54,707 nt of DNA, from NCBI GenBank assembly GCA_022376515.1, contig WTXI01000245.1, forward strand, positions 1 to 54,707. Reading direction: 5' to 3'. This DNA is from Lactifluus volemus (Eukaryota; Basidiomycota; Agaricomycetes; Russulales; Russulaceae). Shown piece by piece: positions 11,998-22,381 of the stretch; position 1 is the stretch's first letter, and each line of letters opens with the position of its first letter. The position numbers and the translations under genes were made by a program. Under the pieces are notes generated by a model, which ran no database searches, had not been told where the DNA came from, and saw nothing but the letters and a program-made list of their open reading frames with translations.

Positions 11998-13690
11998 ATG
12001 GCCCTTCTGATACCTGAAATACGGGACGAGGTGTTGAACGCTCAGGCTACTGGAAGGAATCGTACAGTCCCTCTCAATTCCTTGCGCCCACAACGATTTA
12101 CTTACCTATGTGCTCTAGGCGTGAATTCCCCACGTGTGGCAATCGGAGCGCTTCCAGATGAAATCCTCCTAAACATCTTCGACTTCTGCCGAGTGACCGC
12201 GGCTCTTGCTGCGACTGTCGAGTCATGGCAGTGGCCAAAGACATGGCATAAGCTGGTGCACGTATGCCAAAGATGGCGATACGTCGTGTTTTCATCCCCA
12301 CTCAGCCTCGATATACGCCTTTACTGCACTAACGATACTGCTGTGAAGGAGATGTTGAATGTCTGGCCACCCTTTCCTATCGAAATTAATTCTTTCAATC
12401 TTGGGGATAACATCGTGGCTGCACTCGAGCACCATGACCGCATATGCCAAATCAATCTCCATTTAACCAAGTCGGAATATGAGAGATTGGCCACAGTAGT
12501 GATGCAGAAGCCATTCCCTATACTCACAACTCTTCACCTTTCGACGCACTGGTCTGAGCATATGTCAGTGCTTTTCGATATGTTCCTAGGGGGCTCTGCC
12601 CCACAACTACGGTCACTCTGGTTGGTTGGCCTTACACTTCCGACCTTGCCCCAACTCTTTTTGTCTTGCAACGACCTTTCCGAGCTCCGGCTTCATATGT
12701 CTGATATTGGTGACAGTTCACCTGAAGCAATGGCCACAGGTCTCTCCGCCTTGACCAGGCTCACACACCTTCACATCGAGTTCGAACAACCCGGGACAAT
12801 CCGACGTCCACCCCCACTGGCACCCACACGTGCTCTCCTCCCCGCTCTCACCCGGTTCGAGTTTCGTGGTGCCAACGAGTACTTGGAGGACCTCCTGATT
12901 CGAATTGATACCCCTCAACTCGAAGGTCTCAAGGCCATGTTCCATCAAAACGCCCTTGACATCCGACAGGTTATTTCTCACTCACGGACATTTGGGCCGT
13001 TCGACCGTGCGGATATGACATTTAGGCATTATGTGGTCAACCTCAACCTTTCTCGGTCAGAGGAGGCAGATTCCTGCAAATCGCTCGAGCTGGGAGTCAG
13101 AGAGGACTCGGACGCACCAGGTCTACAAGTCTCGTCTATGGCACAAATATGTACCCAGTCTTCGTCCCTACTTTCTGGGATAACAAGACTCGATATCGGA
13201 AGCGATGCCCTTTCAGCGTGGGACAATTTGGAGGACCTGATGGACAATGCTGAATGGCTGGTAATTTTCCGCCAGTTCACTGCTGTTCAGACGCTGTGTT
13301 TGTTTGGCAGGATATACATAGTATCTTCGCTGCGACGAGGAGGACACACCGGCGGGCAAAGTGTCACCGAGGTATTATTACCTGAACTTCAACATCTCTA
13401 CCTTTACCGAAGCGATTGTCGAGACGAACTCGAGGAAACGTTAGAGCTATTCGTCGCTGCACGTCAGCAATCCGATCACCCTGTCGCAATTCACCGCCTG
13501 CCATACAATTGTGATTGAGATCAGTGGCGCGAGTCAATCGGTGCTTTTTGGCGTTCTTTCTATCTTTACTAACCTCGTTCTACAATGTTTGATGTACGCC
13601 AGTTGTTTCATGCCTTCGAACGGTGCCATGTTCACAGTGATACGAAATGTTTGATTAACATGGATGTCTGTCAGAACAGTACCAACGACC
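11905..13690 (+). repeat. arm 1 of inverted duplication (F-box gene and flanks)
   Basis: This arm matches 14885-16695 in reverse orientation. Similarity covers the whole F-box reading frame, about 90 bp upstream of the start (shared AAGTTCATCAGCCCACT) and about 150 bp downstream (shared GTGCCATGTTCACAGT). The arms are separated by about 1.2 kb. Confidence 0.85.
11998..13518 (+). CDS. F-box domain protein with C-terminal leucine-rich region
   Basis: A single uninterrupted 506-codon frame. The F-box core is at residues about 50-105, with LPDEILLNIFDFCR, a spacer, then WHKLVHVCQRWRYVVFSSP, the arrangement seen in very large F-box families of mushrooms. Downstream are irregular leucine-rich segments typical of substrate-binding regions (LTTLHLSTHW, LRSLWLVGLTLPTLPQL, LTRLTHLHIEF). 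Such proteins usually link a substrate to Skp1-Cullin1 ubiquitin ligases; the substrate is unknown. The start codon is supported by the conserved block just upstream in both copies of the duplication. The paralogue on the opposite strand (15072-16511) has an altered N-terminus, so this copy is probably the intact one. Confidence 0.88.
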   Translation: MALLIPEIRDEVLNAQATGRNRTVPLNSLRPQRFTYLCALGVNSPRVAIGALPDEILLNIFDFCRVTAALAATVESWQWPKTWHKLVHVCQRWRYVVFSSPLSLDIRLYCTNDTAVKEMLNVWPPFPIEINSFNLGDNIVAALEHHDRICQINLHLTKSEYERLATVVMQKPFPILTTLHLSTHWSEHMSVLFDMFLGGSAPQLRSLWLVGLTLPTLPQLFLSCNDLSELRLHMSDIGDSSPEAMATGLSALTRLTHLHIEFEQPGTIRRPPPLAPTRALLPALTRFEFRGANEYLEDLLIRIDTPQLEGLKAMFHQNALDIRQVISHSRTFGPFDRADMTFRHYVVNLNLSRSEEADSCKSLELGVREDSDAPGLQVSSMAQICTQSSSLLSGITRLDIGSDALSAWDNLEDLMDNAEWLVIFRQFTAVQTLCLFGRIYIVSSLRRGGHTGGQSVTEVLLPELQHLYLYRSDCRDELEETLELFVAARQQSDHPVAIHRLPYNCD

Positions 13691-14884
13691 ACCAGGCACC
13701 GTGAACCAACTATATTTTACTAGTATTCAAAATAAAACCATGCCGCAAACTACATCGTGCAATAGCTGGACTAAGGAGGCCTACAACATTATCGCGGCAA
13801 ACGTTTCGAGGTGGAAATTCGAAAATCGAGAGCCAGTTTGGTACCAGTTTATTGGAATGCCGCTGATTACAGTGACGTTAGCTTGTTCGTATACACGGCT
13901 GCTTTATCTCATTGCGATAAAAGCATCACTTACTTATGGCAATACTGCTACTCTCCGAGTCGCTGTCTTATCACCTACATCTAAGCAAGCCATGGGTGAC
14001 AAAAGCAACTTGAAGGCTCAGTGTCACCAAGTTAGCAAGGGACGGGACACCTATCGTGATCGCGGTGTTCGACTCGGGAGGACTCGGAGTGGTGTGATCA
14101 CCTTTCAGATACTGGGCCTGTACCAAGGCCTGTACGACCAAGACATGGTCTGCGGCACTGGCAGGCCACGGCGAGAAAGACTATAGTAGCAATCTCACCG
14201 AACACCTTGAATCCACTAGTAATCTGGGAGAGAACGGAATGCCACTGGTCCGGGCAACGTCACGGTCACGGGCCCGCAAGGAATGGCAAAATCGCTTGAT
14301 GAAGACCCACTCATCCAAAGATTTCAAACACAAACCCTGATTCCCAGTCCGATAGAAACTTTTGCGTAGATTTGACGATGTCCTTCCGTGAGATATGGTT
14401 AGGATCTATATCAACCGAATTTAGATGCTCAACTGACAGGTGACATACTTGAGCGAGGCCGGGGATGTGCGTAGGATTGAACTGGCAAGAGCTTGTCTAG
14501 ATTCACCGGTCTACCATGACAGCCTTGACAGGCGTGACGGAGCGATGACAGAGGTCTCAGAGCGGAAAGGAGTCAACGTATCAGTATTAATACAGAAATT
14601 CCCTCTCTCACTCGCTCCGGGTCTGATACCAGGCCAGGCGTATCTCGGGGATTCGCAGCTATTCAATTTTAACATTTAGCGGCAACAACAATGACAACCG
14701 TACGGGGTTACAAGGGTGGGATTATGATAGCACGGGAGCCATCTCCGCCCTCGCTGGCTTCAGGACATCCACCCTAACACATGTACTGGGCTACTAGTAT
14801 TACCTTCAACAGTACGTTGAATCCACGTCACAAGCAAGACTCGTGAATGTTGTAATGGACATGAATGTCATGGGCAACAAGTTG
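13691..14884. other. spacer between inverted F-box copies
   Basis: About 1.2 kb of sequence separates the two arms. A 161-codon plus-strand frame starting at 13701 has no recognisable domain. Two ACTCGG half-motifs lie near 14075-14095. Nothing else could be assigned. Confidence 0.4.
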
Positions 14885-16695
14885 GTTTGCGAATCTGTTC
14901 TGACGCACACATCCACGTTTATCAAAATATTCCGTATTACTGTGAACATGGCACAGTCTGAAGGCATTATAATAAATAACTGGGGTATAGCGCTGCAAAG
15001 ATGGTATGTGTTGTAGACAACCGAAGTCAGTGAAAGATAGAAGAGCGCCAAACAGCTTCGATCGACTCACGCTACTCATAATCCGAGTCTTCATTGGGTG
15101 AGAGCCAGTGAACCGTGACAGGGTGATCGGAGTGCCGACGTGCAGTGACGAATAGCTCTATGGTTTCCTCCTCGATTTCGTCTCGCCTATCACTTCGGTA
15201 AAGATAAAGATGTTGAAGTTCAGGTAATACCGCGGTGACACTTTGCCCGGTGTGTCCCCCGAGTCGCAGCGAAGATACAACGTATGGTTGTATCGTGTCA
15301 AACAAACTCACGGTCTGAACAGCAGTGAATGGGCGGAAAAGTACCAGCCATTCAGGATTGTCCATCAGGTCCTCCAAAACTGAGTTGTCGAACTCAGAAA
15401 AGGCCATGTCGCATGCGATAGCGAGCACTGTGACTCTGGAAAGTAGAGACGAAGACTGAGTGCATATCTGTGCCATAGACGAAACTTGTCGACCTGGCGC
15501 GTCATCCATGACTCCCAGGTCGAGCGTTTTGTAGGGACCTGTCCCCTCTGAATGAGAAAATTGGATGACAACGCTATAAAGCGTGAATGTCACATCCGCA
15601 CGATCAAACGGCTCGAGCGTCCGTGAGTGAGAAATGACCTGTCGGATGTCAAAGACGTTTTGATAGAAAATGGCCGTGAGATCTTCGAGTTGAGGGGTAT
15701 CAATTCGAATCAGGAGGTCCTCCAAGTACTCGTTGGCACCACAAAACTCGAACTGGGTGAGAGCGGGGAGGAGTGCGCGTGTGGGTGCCAGTGGGGGCGG
15801 ACGTCGGATGGTCCCGGATTGTCCGAACTGGATGTTAAGGTGTGTGAGTCTGGTCAAGGCGGAGAGACCTGTTGCCATTGCCTCGGGTGAATTGCAAGCA
15901 ATATCAGACATACGTAGAAGCTCGAGATCGGAAAGGTCGTTGCAAGACAAAAGGAATTGAGGCAAGGTCGGAAATGTAAGGCCTTCCAAACAGAGTGACC
16001 GTAGTTGTGGGGCAGAGCCCCCTAGGAACGTATCGGAAAGCACTGGCGCATGCTGATAGAAGTACGTCGAAAGGCGAAAAGTTGTGAGTAGAGGGAACGG
16101 CTTCTGCATCACTGTGGCCAATCTCTTATATTCTGAGTCGGATAGATGGAGAGTGATTTGGCATATGCGGTCATGGTGCTCGAGTGCAGCCATGATGTTA
16201 TCCCCAAGATTGGAAGAATTGATTTCGATAGGAAAGGGCGGCCAGACGTCCAACATCTCCCTCACAGAAGTACCATCTGTGCAGTAAAGGTGTAGATCGA
16301 GGCTGAGTGGGGATGAAAACATGACGTATCGCCATCTTTGGCATACGTGCACCAGCTTGTGCCACATCTTTGGCCACGGCCTTGAACATTCATATGACTT
16401 GACAGCAGCCAGTCGGCAGAAGTCGAAGATTTTTAGGAGGATTTCATCTGGAAGCGCTCCGATTGCCACACATGGGGAATTCTCGCCTAGAACACACAGG
16501 TAAGTGATCATTGTGGGCGCAAGGAATTGAAAAGACTGTACAATTCCTTCCAGTAGCCTGAGCGTTCAACACCCCGTCCCGTATTACAGGTCTTAGAAGG
16601 GCCATCTGTGATCGGAGGTTCTGAATGGATGATACCGTCTGATTGAGCCTTGAAGTGGGCTGATGAACTTTCGAGAACGTCTGATTTTGGATTAG
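14885..16695 (-). repeat. arm 2 of inverted duplication (F-box gene and flanks)
   Basis: This is the reverse-complement partner of 11905-13690. Relative to arm 1 it lacks about 10 bp just before the ancestral ATG and has two 1-nt deletions inside the first 35 codons. Confidence 0.85.
15072..16511 (-). CDS. F-box/leucine-rich protein, paralogue with displaced start
   Basis: A 479-aa frame with the F-box core LPDEILLKIFDFCR and WHKLVHVCQRWRYVMFSSP, followed by leucine-rich segments, closely similar to the protein encoded at 11998-13518. The ATG equivalent to the other copy's start, at about 16602, is now out of frame: one nucleotide is missing in the block before AATTCCTTGCGCCCACAA and another just after it. 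The frame can start at the ATG at 16511, where arm 1 reads CAACGATTT and this copy reads CAATGATCA, so the ATG itself is a derived change. Ribosomes scanning from the 5' end would meet the old ATG first, which opens a short non-F-box frame. The product therefore may be made poorly or not at all. The stop and C-terminus are intact. Confidence 0.72.
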   Translation of the reverse strand: MITYLCVLGENSPCVAIGALPDEILLKIFDFCRLAAVKSYECSRPWPKMWHKLVHVCQRWRYVMFSSPLSLDLHLYCTDGTSVREMLDVWPPFPIEINSSNLGDNIMAALEHHDRICQITLHLSDSEYKRLATVMQKPFPLLTTFRLSTYFYQHAPVLSDTFLGGSAPQLRSLCLEGLTFPTLPQFLLSCNDLSDLELLRMSDIACNSPEAMATGLSALTRLTHLNIQFGQSGTIRRPPPLAPTRALLPALTQFEFCGANEYLEDLLIRIDTPQLEDLTAIFYQNVFDIRQVISHSRTLEPFDRADVTFTLYSVVIQFSHSEGTGPYKTLDLGVMDDAPGRQVSSMAQICTQSSSLLSRVTVLAIACDMAFSEFDNSVLEDLMDNPEWLVLFRPFTAVQTVSLFDTIQPYVVSSLRLGGHTGQSVTAVLPELQHLYLYRSDRRDEIEEETIELFVTARRHSDHPVTVHWLSPNEDSDYE

Positions 16696-16739
16696 CAAGA
16701 GAAACAGTTTTCGGCGAGGCACTGACACGGCTCGGCTCA

Positions 16740-18880
16740 AGCCTGACGCTGGAGCGCACGTGGCCTTTGGCGCTGGCAGAGCCTAAACATAGAAGGCGAA
16801 AATGATAATCACAAGACAGTGCCAGTGGCAGGAACTTTCCCGCGTCACGAGGCGGTAATCGCCAAGGGTTTTTTTTAACAATTTCTTACACCAGTTATTA
16901 AATGAAATACAAAAGTTCTAACTGGCGAAATTGGATTAAATTGAGTGCCAATGTGACCATTGTGCGTACTGTACTCCAAGGTGCGTGAACACGTTTTAAG
17001 TGTCAGATTGGGTGGCTATTGTTGACTCTTCTTACAGTGTAGTTTGGGAGCCCATAAATCTCAGACCATGCTCAGACCTGTTTCTTTTTTTCTAAGTCTG
17101 CATTTATATTCTGCAACATGTGGCTACTATGGCAAAGACGCGGTCCCCGGGGTGGGATTGTAAATGCGGCTGGGGAAGAAAGAGGCGTAGCAGTGTACTC
17201 GACGGTTTCGTGGTTGTGTGGGGGCGGCCAGTAGCACCGGGCAGGCGGTCGTCGATTAATGATCCGGACCCGGCTGCCGTAGTCACATATGGATGGATGT
17301 ATCAGTAACAGTGGTCAATGGCTTACAGCCATATGAAACACAACTGTTATATACTTTTCGAGACGATTTTGCCTGTCTCTTTACTAGTTCTCTCACTCTA
17401 TTTGTTAAAACAGTTAAATTAACTACTGTACAGGGGTGGCGTCCCGAAGACGCCACAATCCCGCCATCACTACATCAACATCAACTTGAGCCTGAGGCGC
17501 AACGGCGCGGGTCCAAAACCGGCTCCTATGGTTGAAGCCTGTCCGTTTAATTGTTCGTTTGATTGTTATACCGAAATGAAGACGGATCAGTGCCGGCGCC
17601 AGCTCGGGTGAAACGAGAGCAACTCGAAGTGCACAAATGGGAAGCGAAGAGTGAGTGAATCAGACAAGTTTGCTGTGTTACGCCATTAGAACAACTTGTC
17701 CGAGGCACCAAAAAATGAGAGGTAAATTAATTTGATATGGTAGTAACTCCAATTGAATAGCACTCAAAAGGGAGAATAGAAGTAACAACAGGGAGTGAAC
17801 GATAGTGGAGCAAGAAAATAATGGCTCGACTGCGCCATGAGCGGGCGCGCCGGCGATGCGCGGTCGTACTTGGTCCTACCCCGTGGCTTGAGCGGGGTTG
17901 AGATGGTCGGCCAATTGTGTAATCGAGACTCGGAGAGAGAGAATGCTGGCCGGGGACACAGCGTTAGAGGGGGTTAATCATGGTATAGGGTAGCAACGAT
18001 AGAGGGGAAACTATTGTCTTTGACAGCGAGAGATGGCATTGGGGATGCAGTGATGAGATGTTTTCTCGGGCCGCTCTGAATCGAAGGCAGATATACGAGA
18101 ACGTCACGGAGGTGCACTGGGGGGCTGCTTCAGTTGATCCGCAACCACTACCAAGTGCAAACTTTCCACGGCAGCCGTCAGTTAGATTTCTGCATCCGAT
18201 AATTGGGTATTGTATTCAACGCTGTGCACCTGAACGTAAGGCCGACGTCCATACTGTATGTTCTTCTGTCGTATATTGTACAGTAGCTTCGCGAGTTGGC
18301 GACGTCTGAAAAACTGCACCACGTGACATAACAGATTGAGACGAAGGATTATTATTAATGATGCTATCTAGGTTATAAATAGCTTTATCCAACGACTCGG
18401 ACTCGGATCACTGGCATCCTCTGGTAGATCTCTACATCCAACAATGTTTCAATTGGCCACGTACAGTATGGTGTACTGTAAGGCGTAAAATTTACGCTGC
18501 TGGCGTCGGCTATCTCGGCTGCGTATTACCTCACCTTGTTCGTCTGTGGCTATGCGGCATCCCACTGAAACCTACATCAATCTCTATTCGCCCAAACCTC
18601 GATCCCATGGAAATAAATATTTGAATATGAGATGAGGCTGTGATCATAGGTGTGGTTGACTGCGTAATACTGACGGAAGGTCAACATAAATATTTCCCCT
18701 CAAAGTGATGTCTCCATCCTCCTTTTCCGAGTCCTAGCCATCACCACTTCTCTAGGTGCGCGTACATTCTATCATCTTCACCGTCGTCGTTATTTTTACC
18801 CTTATTATATTTCGTCCACCCAGGTATCTTATTGGATAACCCGGTCGCGCACCTGAGTAATTTTTCTTCAAGCTCTGACA
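16740..18880. other. intergenic, 2.1 kb without a gene
   Basis: No exon chain was found. A perfect 8-bp stem hairpin (GTGGCGTC, loop CCGAA, GACGCCAC) lies at 17436-17456. A TATAAATA box at 18374-18381 and the second copy of the ACTCGGACTCGGA motif at 18395-18407 lie upstream of the first Rds1-like gene. A pyrimidine tract ending in AG followed by GTGCGC at about 18750 resembles the leader block of the other two Rds1-like genes. Confidence 0.45.
18395..18407. promoter_or_regulatory. 13-bp ACTCGGACTCGGA motif, copy 2
   Basis: Exact match to the copies at 8472 and 52227. It sits just downstream of a TATAAATA box and 474 bp upstream of the first Rds1-like start codon. A role as a Zn2Cys6-type CGG-N3-CGG site is inferred. 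Confidence 0.35.
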
Positions 18881-20079
18881 ATGATGTTGTCCTTCAAATT
18901 CTTGGCGGCAGTTCTTGTTCCTCTCGCCGTGTCGGCTGTACCAGTCCGCCGCGGTACTGACCCTTCTACCCTTCAAGTCCTCCGTGAGTATTCTCAACCC
19001 TTTCAGTTGCTATCATCAATTCGGGGGCTTATAGACATCCTCAGGGTTCGCGACGGTTCTCGAAAGTCTAGATACCGCCTTTTACGAGGGGCTTCTGGGA
19101 AAATTCAAAGCGCAGGATTTCATCAATGCTGGATTCATCTCTGGGGACCTTCCCATTACTGAACTGACCACAATCGAGGCTGAAGAAGGCACACACGCTA
19201 CGGCACTTGAGGTATGCATCGACTTGTGCTCATTTCTCTCGGAGTTGCGTCTGACAAGTTGGTGTAGGGGATCATTACCAAGCTCGGCGATCAGCCACTC
19301 TCTGGCTGTCAGTTCAACGTATCTAGTCTCCTGGCTGATGTGAAGACAGCAGTGAAAGCGTCACGAATCATCGAACAAGTTGGTATTGGGGCTTTCTCTG
19401 GTTCCGGTCACTTGATCCAAGATCCGAGTGTGTTGACGTCTGCGGATTCAATCCTAACGAGCGAGGCGCGGCACCAGGCGATCACCAACCTGCTTAATGC
19501 TGCCTCGCCCTCTCCTCAGCCCTTTGACATCCCCCTTCTTCCACAGGAGGTTCTCGCGATGGCGGGAGGCCTCATCTCAGGTTGCGACCTCGGGGTAAAG
19601 GGTGCGCTTTCTCACGCTCGGCTGCTTATTATTATTATTAATGGAGCTTTCTTCGCGTCATCGCGTCATCAGCCAACCCCCCACTCACGGTTACCAACGA
19701 AGGTCCCATCTTGATTGACACTATACTACAGTTCAGCTCGCCTACCCTCAAAGGAAACACCTCGGTAAGTCACGATCGTTGCACAGCAACCAATATTTTG
19801 GCTCGACTCCTCTCACACCTGTATCCACAGGACTACTTCTGCCAGCTGTTGACTGGTGACATGGCCAATGCAACCGTCCTCCCGTTCGACGATTGCCCCA
19901 TTCCAGCAACCTTCGAAGGCCCCGCCTTTGCCTTCATCACGTCGAACAACCAACCACTTAGCGGCGACGTAATGGTCCGGCAGACGCAGAACAGTACAGT
20001 CGTCGCAGGTCCAACCATCATTTTCGTCGACTCGCTATCCGACCCGATCGCACAGCTCATCATCAACAATCACCAATAG
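18881..20079 (+). CDS. secreted Rds1-like protein, ferritin-like domain (copy A)
   Basis: Exons 18881-18983, 19045-19211, 19268-19601, 19673-19764 and 19831-20079 give 314 aa. An N-terminal hydrophobic leader (FKFLAAVLVPLAVSA) predicts secretion. Exons 2-3 form a ferritin-like helical region: LESLDTAFY, then EGTH, and later EARH, that is, one early Glu followed by two ExxH motifs, the pattern of a di-iron four-helix fold. The second half is a beta-rich tail ending with GPTIIFVDSLSDPIAQLI. The family includes fission yeast rds1, a stress-regulated gene; biochemical function is not established. All four intron positions and phases match copies B and C, so the three arose by duplication. ATGATG gives two possible starts. 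This copy is the most diverged of the three. Confidence 0.85.
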
Positions 20080-21498
20080 GTGCTTCTTTCCTCAACGACG
20101 CTCATTAGGAGTGAAGACTTAACGTAATAATGTTTTTCGATTGACTAATGACAGCAATGAATGTTATGATATTTGTTGATTATATTAACGACTGCATCGA
20201 GGTACCTATAGCTTGTAGTAATAATAGCAATGGTCCTTTTTTTCGTTGTGATATATGTATTGGTTGTAGGAATTGTCTCAGCAACTTGAAAGGATTTCGT
20301 GCTTCTTTTTACCGCTTGTTGCCGCTGTCATCATGATCTGCTTTGTTTACAACTTTACATGCTTACTGCAATGCTCTTTCTTCACTGACACCCAACCTTT
20401 CTACTTCGTTCATCATCGGGGTAATACGCATGTATTTGTTTGCCTTTTTGGACGGATGTGCTACAGCATGGAAATAAACGTATCACTCGTCAAGCGTTAA
20501 ATATGTTCAATGCCTGCGGCCGTCAATTCAAGTTCTCGCAACACGCACACTGGCAGACAACAGCGCGAAAAATATCGCCGTTCTACTAAAACCCATCTTT
20601 ACGCTTTCCTCGCTACTCGAGTGATCCTCCTCCTCCTCCTCCACGGCTTCTCCACCGACAACTGATTAATCAACGTGGGTCGGCCCGCATGTCCCGAGCG
20701 ACACATCACCTGTTTATCCTCTCCTCCGTTTCATCGTCATCTCCATTCGCCGGCGGCTCATCCTCAAAGATCTCGCACTCCAAGATCTTCCTTGATTGTG
20801 ATCGGCATCAACATTCTGACGTTCCAGGTTTAAGTCCGGTGGTGGTGCCGGTGGCGTACGGGTCTGGCTGTGCGATCGTCCCACTCCGTCGTCACTTGGC
20901 AGATTCCATCGTACCGCGTAGTAGCCAAGGGATTGGGATCTGTGCCATAGCCCTTGACACGCGAGTGGATCCCGGATCTGACGTACTGTATCGCTAGATA
21001 AAATGTTCATCCCTCGACTGCTGGCCACGGCCACAACGACTAAGCCTTATGGCCATTCCGGCTCATTAAGACTGCCGAGGTGGGCGCGACCGTGAATCGG
21101 ATGAGACCGGTGACCGGAAAGCCGTCAAAATAGGGATGGATGCCCGGTAGCAGCGCGCTTGTAGATGGAGGAGGTTGTGTCAGACGTGGGTGTTGACGCT
21201 GATGGACGTCACGGTAAGCCACGTTTTCCGGTACGTAATCCAATTCGGCAATCAAGTGGAAATATCTCATCACGGACATTACTGTACTGTAATCAATGAA
21301 ATCCGCTTTCGTTCAGTTAGACGGCCTCGATAACAAACATGGTATATTGCACCGTCAGAGGCTACTTACAGCGTTCATCTTCAGTGACATGTGATGAGTT
21401 GACGCTCTTGGAAGCCGTACGCAGCGCTAAGCATTCACTTCCCCTACCAGTGGATGCTTAATAATAAGCCTTGAAACCAGTAACATCGCAGCGTCTCC

Positions 21499-21602
21499 GC
21501 CGCGGCGTACGACGTGGTCTTGGGTGGTGCGGGGGACGTGATAAGCAACCTCAGCGCGGGCCACGGTAATCAGGAAAATGCCCCAAGATTCTCGACTGTA
21601 GA
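21499..21602 (+). pseudogene. diverged copy of the last exon of the acyl-CoA dehydrogenase fusion gene
   Basis: The stretch aligns with 10745-10847: both have a run close to CGTACGACG, then GTCTTGGGTGGTG or ATCTTGGGTGGTG, GACGTG, ATCAGGAAAATGCC or CTCAGGAAAATGCC, and end with ATTCTCGACTGTA at the stop codon. The middle is substituted and contains a small length change, so it no longer encodes the domain. No other exon of the parent gene was found nearby, and the match stops at the exon's end. It appears to be an exon-sized relic rather than a whole-gene copy. Confidence 0.75.
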
Positions 21603-22040
21603 TTCTACTGGAATATCCTGCATTGTATACATGCAGGGAGGTGCGTGGGTGATCAGATCGATCAGACTGTGTGTGAAAGGGGGGGAGAAAGGGTGGCGAC
21701 CCCTCTTCATCTTTCACAGCTTCAATGGAAGCCTTGTAACTAATTATAGCACAAAGTGCGTACATTGAGGTAAATTTCGAAGCACTCAGACGCGAGAAAT
21801 TACGGGGAGGCCGGCGAGGATGTAAAGAAAACCATAGCCGAAACAAGGGAGGTATTACATACCGCGCGGGGGCCCCATAGGCGAGCGAAGGATGGGAATG
21901 TGGCTGAGGTGACCGTGACGTGGTGTTGTGTTGAATTACCAAATATGATCCTTAACTAGTCACCAAGCTCAATCCCCACGGACGAATATGTTATCAAAAG
22001 ATAACACGATACACAATAGCGCTTCGACCTTGTGATAGAT

Positions 22041-22275
22041 TATGCCAGCATGTGTTTTCGATGGCAAATGAGGTCGAATGGTCGTCCAATCACCGCTTCT
22101 GTGACGAAAAATCGATATAAATGCTCGACTTGCTCACAAGGTACACTATTGTCCCCATTCCGAGCCGCCTTTTCTCATCTACCACTTTCTTTTTTCCCAG
22201 GTGCGCATATTTTCTGTCAATCAACATCATGATGATCAGTGCTGATATCATCATCATCCTTTTAAACTCTTCAGG
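22041..22275 (+). promoter_or_regulatory. conserved leader/promoter block of Rds1-like copy B
   Basis: A TATAAAT box (22116-22122) is followed by CTTGCTCACAA, a pyrimidine tract ending TTTTTTCCCAG and then GTGCGCATATTTTCTGTCAA, almost identical to 26265-26450 before copy C. The GTGCGC could be a 5'-UTR splice donor, with a candidate acceptor CTCTTCAG ending at 22275. Splicing here is inference. Confidence 0.5.
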
Positions 22276-22381
22276 TTATCGTCGGGTTTCTCTTTGAGTA
22301 GCCTAGTTGCGCCCAAGGGTTATTAGGAATCTTCAATAAAGCACCGGTAGTAGTTCGAGGCCTCCCGACAACGACTCACCC

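Larger units (their letters stand above)
20080..22381. other. intergenic between Rds1-like copies A and B
   Basis: Contains the acyl-CoA dehydrogenase exon fragment (21499-21602) and, from about 22041, the leader block shared with copy C. A 102-codon plus-strand frame at 20689 has no recognisable features. Nothing else was assigned. Confidence 0.45.

Noticed and set aside
17436..17456. Short GC-rich hairpin as a possible RNA gene or terminator
   Set aside because: A single 8-bp stem in a eukaryotic intergenic region is weak evidence and no associated gene was found.
21427..21942. 171-codon minus-strand frame
   Set aside because: Part of it is the antisense of the acyl-CoA dehydrogenase exon relic; no domain or splice partners.
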